Source: Romanomermis culicivorax (Eukaryota > Nematoda > Enoplea > Mermithida > Mermithidae). From it: a stretch of 64,000 nt of DNA. The DNA lies in assembly GCA_963922205.1 (NCBI GenBank), contig CAWUHX010000139.1, positions 372,001 through 436,000 on the forward strand, in the 5' to 3' direction. Positions 57,841-64,000 of this stretch are shown here, in pieces. Made by a program: the position numbers and the translations under genes. The notes under the pieces are model-generated. The model was not told the origin of the DNA. It saw nothing but the letters and a program-made list of their open reading frames with translations, and did no database searches. Numbering within the stretch: position 1 is the stretch's first letter; each line of letters starts with the position of its first letter.

Positions 57841-57989
57841 TGTTTCTAAATTTAAGTTTTATATGTATTATTCCTGATAATTATATAATACTATAGATGC
57901 AGCCCAAATGTGTTTCCAAATTATGGATTATAATGAGAAGTAGATTAGTAGAAGAACTTAAATTTAATGGTTGGGATGTTCGTGCTAGG

Positions 57990-58740
57990 CATGGATATGA
58001 ATGTTCGCCATAATTGGTTTGTACATTTTTTCAACATCACAATGCAACAGGATCAATCAATTAGGCTGGCGATGGTCAAAAAAAATGAACACAACTAACA
58101 TTTTATATTCCTGAAATTATCCAATGCCCCTTAGTGAAAAACTGACAATTATCTGTGGTGGAGTTACAAAAAAATTATTGCAGAATGGATACAACTTGGC
58201 CATCAGAATGGTGATAAGGGCCAGACGAAAATTCGGGTGCATATACTGTAATGGGGGATATTGTCAACATATTCCCCCAAGAAATATAGAACTGCATAAA
58301 GAATGGGCCATATGCATGAAGGCTGAAATAGTGAATGGGTTTAATTTCGATTAGCTAATTTTTTCCGATGAATAGAGAATACAACTCAAGTGGTATACCA
58401 AGAAATGCTACTATTGGGAAGGAGAAGCTGTAAGTATACAATATACTGTAAGGTATGTAGAATACTGCTACTCAATATAAATTCATTTTCATGGGTATAT
58501 AGTTACTTATAGGTTTTAGTAGGTATTAAATATTTATACGTACAATTGCATCCAAAATTCAAGCACCCAATTTCCCTTATGGTATGGGGGGGGGTGGCAT
58601 TTTGCTTAAGGATGCAACTAATTTGGTGATTTTTATGGGCATCATGGATGCTTCCTGTTTCAGCTTCAAAACATCAGATATACACAAGCTTATTTCATCA
58701 ATCTTAGCCTTGGATTGCACCATAAGTCTGAAAATAAAAT
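57990..58740 (+). pseudogene. Tc1/mariner-type transposase remnant with a spliced intron
   Basis: The frame at 58124-58354 leads into LIFSDE near 58355, the first catalytic Asp-Glu block of Tc1-like transposases, then QLKWYTKKCYYWEGEA. A GTAAGT donor at about 58430 and a TTATAG acceptor near 58512 fit an intron. The frame resumes as HPKFKHPISLMVWGG and NLVIFMGIMDAS (58550-58650), matching the family's KHP..VMVWGG...GIMDA block. A G-run at 58586-58595 has expanded inside the VWGG codons. Several stops show it is dead. Confidence 0.75.
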
Positions 58741-59439
58741 GAATGGAAGAGAAAATATAAAACAACATGAATTAAAATTAATAATCACCCAGCTGGCATC
58801 CGAATGGGAGGACATGGGACCACACTATTTTCAAGAATTGGGAGCACAATATGCAAAGGAACAATTGTCAAAGTATATGTGGCCTGTGCTGTAATCATGA
58901 ATTATGATTCCTAGAAAGGAATATTATACAATACAGCTAAACAAATCATGGATCATCAACAATTAGCAATGCATAAATTCTAATTTAATTGAGTGTGAAA
59001 ATGCGGTTCACACCACCAAACACACAAATTTTGACTTATGGCTCATTGTGTAGATTTCAACCCTTTCATTTAATCTATGCACTCATTCAATTTGATTGAA
59101 AAATTCTTTCAACCAACAACTTTGAAAAATCTGATGTAAAAATCAACAGATTTTTGTCTTTGAAAAGCAAAACAAATTTCTTCTTCACTTCTGATGCACA
59201 GATGTTCTCTCTGAATGATGATGTAAATATCTCTATTCCACTTTACCATCAATGAATGGAAGTTGTCTCACAAAATTACATCAAATCATGAATCTTATTT
59301 CTTTTATTTCAGCAACATTCTTCTCAACATCAACACTGAAGCAATGCAAAATACATAAATTGTTGATCATCAACAAAACACAAAAACGATCCATTTGAAT
59401 CAGGTTCCTAAGAAGATCAAATGTGATATCACCACGTTC
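58741..59439. other. No gene recognised
   Basis: CpG-poor DNA between two transposase remnants, probably including decayed ends of both. Confidence 0.4.
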
Positions 59440-60400
59440 TACACCACTATAACAAAACTATCTGATAGGTGTGACACAAATTGTACAGGTGGAATTTGAT
59501 GAAGAGAGTGTTGAGTTTTCTACACAATTGATTTGACTCATCATTCTCTGACAGGAGGATTTAAACACCTTTGAACTTGGTGATTTTTGATGGTTGCCAC
59601 ATTCAAATTCAGGTAAAGGCAAATGGCTCATCATTTGACTTATTTGTGGGTAAGATAGTGTTTTAAATAGTGGCCAAAATATTTTCAAGGTGATAAAATG
59701 GACAATATCATCTGGAGATAAATTCAGAAAGATATGAGTACTATATGTTGAACAATATAATTTGCCAGAAAACCCAGTCATGGTTATTGACAATGCTCCA
59801 TACTATTCATGTGTTCTCAAAAAAGTCAGTTGTTAACAAGAATTTTGAAGAAAATCAACTCAGATCTGCAAAATGACTTTCAAATAAATTATACCAACCA
59901 TAGTTTTTGGATCATGTTTTAGATAATGAGACATGCTATCAAATATGGAACTCAATAGCAATAAACTGTTTTTTTCAAGGTACCATGCACTACAACCAAA
60001 AAAGATGAAATTCTACAATTGCTATCAAAACAAAATATTGCACATGACGAAAGTTAGACAAACAAAAAATTGTCCATTGTTAGAGACTACAGGATGCAAT
60101 ACCTAAAAAATATTGTTTGGTACAACTATCCAAAATATTCGGCATAGAAATTTTGCAGTTGCCAGATTACCATTGTGAATTAAAACTGATCAAACTGATT
60201 TGAGGTCTGATCAAATTTATTGTGGCAATGCAGAACACATTTAAATTGGCTGATGTCAATGATCCTTGAAAGAAAATGTGAAAATCAACAGGGAAGCATG
60301 GAAAAGAACAATGAATCACATCAAAAAGATAGAAGAAAAATATCGCAAACAAGTCTTTGAGCCAATTCCAGTTGAGCCCCTAATGACATAATTTGATTTC
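59440..60400 (+). pseudogene. DDE_3-type (IS630/Tc1 superfamily) transposase remnant
   Basis: The plus strand reads LPENPVMVIDNAPYYS near 59763, the second catalytic Asp block (VxDNAPYHS), and KKDEILQLLSKQNIAHDE near 60000. The third block reads LQLPDYHCELKLIKLI near 60160, where the family has LPPYHCELNPIELIW, followed by GLIKFIVAMQNTFKLADV. In the last block the catalytic Glu position is changed to Lys by apparent G-to-A decay. Multiple stops follow. It is a different subfamily from the remnant at 57990. Confidence 0.75.
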
Positions 60401-60889
60401 TCTATCAAAGAGAGTGGCCATTTTGAAGAACTAAACGTTTCCAGTGAATGATTCTTATGAAGAACAATTCAAATTTTAGTAATTCTACATTGTTATTTAA
60501 AACATTAGAATTGTGATTGTATATATTTCCTTTTTATTCTGCAGTCTTGCTTAGGCAAAATACCTAAAAATCTTGAATATCCTCTGCTAAACTAAGAGTA
60601 AATACTTATACGTTGCTCATGCTGCACAAGAAATTGCAAGAACTTTGCAGTCCTATAAGAAAAAAGCAAACTCTCTGAAAACCCATAAGTGTGTTAGAAT
60701 TTGTTAAAAATTAATGTTTCCTTTCAAAAACTAAGGAAGGCCAAGAAAAATCACATGAATTCCTAATTCTTGAGGGAAATGATAAGCACTTATCAAGATA
60801 TCATGAGCAATAAAATGGGGATACACTGTTAATTTTTAATGTGCCCTGTTCACACTGAATTGTTTATAGATAATTCACTAAATTCTAAA
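60401..60889. other. No gene recognised
   Basis: AT-rich, CpG-poor DNA after the transposase remnant. Confidence 0.4.
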
Positions 60890-61440
60890 AGACTGATTTT
60901 TTTGGAAATTTAATTTTGTTTCAACATCTGAAACTATTCAAGGTGCAGGAAACTGAATTTAGACAGGTTCTGATACAAAAAAATGTTTGGGTTAAAAAAT
61001 ATGAAAAATGGACGATCTCAAGAGAAAAATTATGGAAAATTGTCAATTCAAAAAAAAAAATTTCTTAAACTTAAGTTTGTTCACATCCGAGAGTATTGAA
61101 GGAGCTGAATTGGGCATCTCTAAGCTGAGTTTAGATGAATTCTGATACTAGAAAAGTTCTTTGGGTTAGAAAAATGTAAAAAATTTTTTTGACAAAGATT
61201 TTCAGAAAAACTGAATTTTTCGAAAATTTAATTTTTTTCACATTGAAGACTATCTAAGGAGCTGAACGTGACATCCATAACTTGACTTCAGATGGATTCC
61301 TTCACAAGAAAATTTTTTTGGGGTTTGAGAAATGGTAAAAAGTGGCGATTTTGAGAAGAAAATGGTGGACAATTGTGTAAATTTGAAATAATCGATTTTC
61401 TCAAAAACTTCTTTTTCTACTTATGAGATGCTGAAAACCT
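60890..61440. repeat. Tandem array, about three units of 160-175 bp
   Basis: Repeated blocks: TTTCACATCCGAGAGTATTG with variants, AAGGAGCTGAA, GAATTTAGA..G.TTCTGATAC, TTTGGGTTAGAAAAATG, and GAAAATTTAATTTT. Units begin near 60925, 61085 and 61245. It has the same unit size as the array in the insert, but I see no shared words long enough to call them homologous. Confidence 0.8.
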
Positions 61441-64000
61441 GAATCCAGCATATAAAATGGAAATTTTGATTTTTTTCTATTTTCATGTAATGTATAAAAA
61501 AAGTTTTAAATTTTTCTACTATTCTTCATTAAAATATTTGGGATTATATTCATTAGACTCAAATGTCCTTCACTTAATACATGTCATAGCCGAATCATGA
61601 TTTTACCAAGAATCAACTAGACAAATATCTAATTCGAAAGAAATGTGCCACAAATTCTAAGAAGATTTATGATTAAAATGAGGAGAATTAAGGGGAACAA
61701 GAGCCATGTTGCTTGTGTCCGAACATTGAATACATGAGCCAAACAAAGAAAGTTCTGAATTCTAAAAAATAGTTGAGAAGACTTAAAAATAATCTTATAA
61801 ATCTTAAAATTGGTGTTTCATCCAGAGGTTTTACTGACCATTTTTACTATACTGAAAAAAGGATATAGTGTTCTCACAGAGGAAAATGGAGAAGTCACTT
61901 TGTAACAATGGACTTCATTGTGGTGAACACATCTCTGACTAATAGAGACCCCTGAGGATCCTGAGCAATTTCTGGGATATCTGACTGAACAAAGGGGATG
62001 CTACAAAAGTTGTTGAAATTTGTTATATCTGTCTGTTAAAGCTTTCTCATGTGTTTATCATATTGGCAAAAATTATTCATGAAGGATACCTTATCATCTG
62101 CTTATTAGTGAAAGGTGTTATGTTCATGATTCTTTGCTTACTGAATTTCCCCATCAACAACCCTTCTACATGATTTCAGCTGCTATTTGATTTTCCAGAA
62201 TATTTTTTACTTGATAATCCATTCTGTGCTCATTATTTTTTCAGAATTTCCTTGATGAAATTTTTTTTTGTCCAAGTCATCAGATTCCTTGGATTCAAAG
62301 CTAACTTCAAGCAACAGTTAATAAAGTTAATATCATGGAATTAACCTCTTTTACATGGCAGCATCTCGACGTGAAGAATTCTGCCAGTACACAGAATTCA
62401 CAACCTCCACTCTATCCTAGTGAATGCTACCATTTACAACTCGAATGCTGCCAGTCACTGTGGTAGGGGAATGCTGCCAGTGATTTTATCATCTTGAGTT
62501 TGCTGCCATGAAGAAGTAAGTTTTGACAGATATGGATGCTGATTTGGTTTTTGCAACTAGATATTTCTTTTTCACTGGGTACACTAGGGTGAGGATGCCC
62601 CCTCCCTGTTTGCCAATTATCCCCAAGCGAATTTTTTCTATAGGTGTTTGAAGCTTCAATTACCCTAGCCAAATGCACAAAATGATGACCAAGTGTTATA
62701 TTTAGACAGTGTATGCTACTGTGAAAATTTTAAAAATGCATTGTATGAGGTTCCTCAATAAAGACTCTTCACCCAGTCACTCATAATACCACGAAGATAT
62801 ATACCAGACAGGGAGAGAAGTGATCCTGCACTTAATGATATTATTCTGACACTTAGTGCTGTAGTTCTGGCACATAGTCAGTATTCTGACACTTGATAAA
62901 ATTATTCTGACACATAGTTCTATATTAATCAATTCCAATTTGAACTGTTTCGTTATGAAAATGGTAACATGAGAGAAATTCTTGATCAGTGTAAATTTCG
63001 AATAGGTTCATTTGAGTTAACGAACTGTTTAGGGACACAATCATATTTTCGATAGGATCAGTTTATTTTCACCAATATTTCAATTATTTCCATGGTACAC
63101 AAAAAACACAAGAAAAGTAAATGTGTCCACAATTTTTTCTGTAGCAAAGTGGTGAAAGAATTTCTTCCATCTCCATTTATACCTGCTCCATGCAGGTATA
63201 AATTTGAGGAATGAAATTACAATTCTTATTCCAGACATAGTATATTTTACTTTCTGTTATAATTTTATTCCTTAAATTTATTGATAAATACTTCTGCCTC
63301 ATTTTATACTGGAATTCCTTCATGAGATAGCACTATTCATGTTTCATTCATCTGAGCTTAAGACCACCTTCAAATTTTCGACCATCTGCAAATCTATTAT
63401 CGAGCTCTCTGTTCTTGAAATATGTGATGCAGAATTTCATGAGGAATCCGAATTTGCAAGTTTTTTTGTAAAATCAATTGAGCAAGTTATTCCAGTTTGA
63501 ATGCTAATTTTCATGTTATTACATGGCAGCATTAACAACATGCTTCTGGTAGCATTCATGACAAGTTTAGGTTCAATTTAGACAATAAAAATGCACTGAG
63601 CCTTTTGGAGGAACTTTTTCACATAAATGGCTGCACTTAGAAGAAGGTTTTAATTACTTGGTTACAGTAAGACTATAGTATGCCCTACAGTATGGAATTG
63701 ATTCAATTTGACAATTGATGTGATATTTTATATCATGTTGTTTTAATCTTGATGAGATAAGTACTTTTCTCAGAAACAACTTTTCTTAAAATATGGTTTG
63801 TACATGAGAACCTTTTTTCTGGGGCCCACCTATTCATGAATTTTAATGAAGCTCACTCTGTGCTATCCTGGTAACAAAGGGAAAGTTGAGACAAAAATGG
63901 GGGTTTTCTTATTTTGTACTTTTTTAGTCTTTTTCCTGGAGTTCCATCATGAGCTGTAAATTGTATCATGGAGGTAAGTTTGTATATATTCAAATTCTTA
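61441..64000. other. Old DNA, no gene recognised; short repeats
   Basis: Contains a short ATTCTGACACTTAG-type repetition at 62845-62920, repeated CTGCCAGT words at 62380-62475, and a perfect 12-bp hairpin ATTTATACCTGC..GCAGGTATAAAT at 63175-63203. Frames are short and without motifs. Confidence 0.4.

Noticed and set aside
58577..58768. Minus-strand frame with poly-Pro end
   Set aside because: Shadow of the Tc1-type remnant on the plus strand.

Overview
The window is animal-type eukaryotic DNA. It is AT-rich, has no bacterial gene organisation, and holds intron-bearing transposase genes, LTR retrotransposons, an APE-type LINE, virus-like Polinton/Maverick fragments and several DNA transposons. 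I recognise no host gene, tRNA or rRNA, and I cannot name the species. Outside the younger elements CpG is strongly depleted: by eye about 5 in 54301-55200, against about 23 in the 420 bases 38461-38880. Many broken frames carry TGA, TAG or TAA stops, which suggests a genome that methylates and mutates CpG.

Layout: 1480-3330 (-) is an old Ty3/gypsy pol remnant. 4195-4856 is a 400-bp tandem duplication. 4935-8775 is an inverted pair of Polinton/Maverick fragments (A32-type packaging ATPase plus a small membrane protein). 11455-25971 (+) is a nearly full-length Ty3/gypsy element, Gypsy-1, with 669-bp LTRs differing at 4 positions. A 5.1-kb Tx1/L1-like LINE (18158-23270, 13-bp target duplication) has split its pol frame. 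27159-32729 (-) is an internally deleted relative, Gypsy-2. 33180-33660 (-) is an old hAT remnant. 35254-54282 (-) is one hAT transposon of about 3.5 kb swollen to 19 kb by two insertions: a 1.6-kb pogo-like element (36067-37664, TA duplication) and a 13.9-kb, practically gene-free element (38444-52364, GCCA duplication, termini CACGG...). 54285-64000 is old, CpG-poor DNA with Tc1/mariner-type remnants at 57990-58740 and 59440-60400 and a tandem repeat at 60890-61440.

The most unusual system is Gypsy-1. Its single open frame runs Gag (three CCHC knuckles), then an envelope-like type-I glycoprotein (signal peptide, N-glycosylation sites, cysteines, C-terminal membrane anchor), then protease, RT, RNase H and integrase. 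The envelope-like domain therefore sits between Gag and protease, not downstream of pol as in the errantivirus-type gypsy elements. Gypsy-2, on the other strand and clearly diverged, keeps the same env-before-protease order, so this looks like a lineage trait. The second notable object is the 13.9-kb insert, a large element full of its own internal repeats whose transposase I cannot find.
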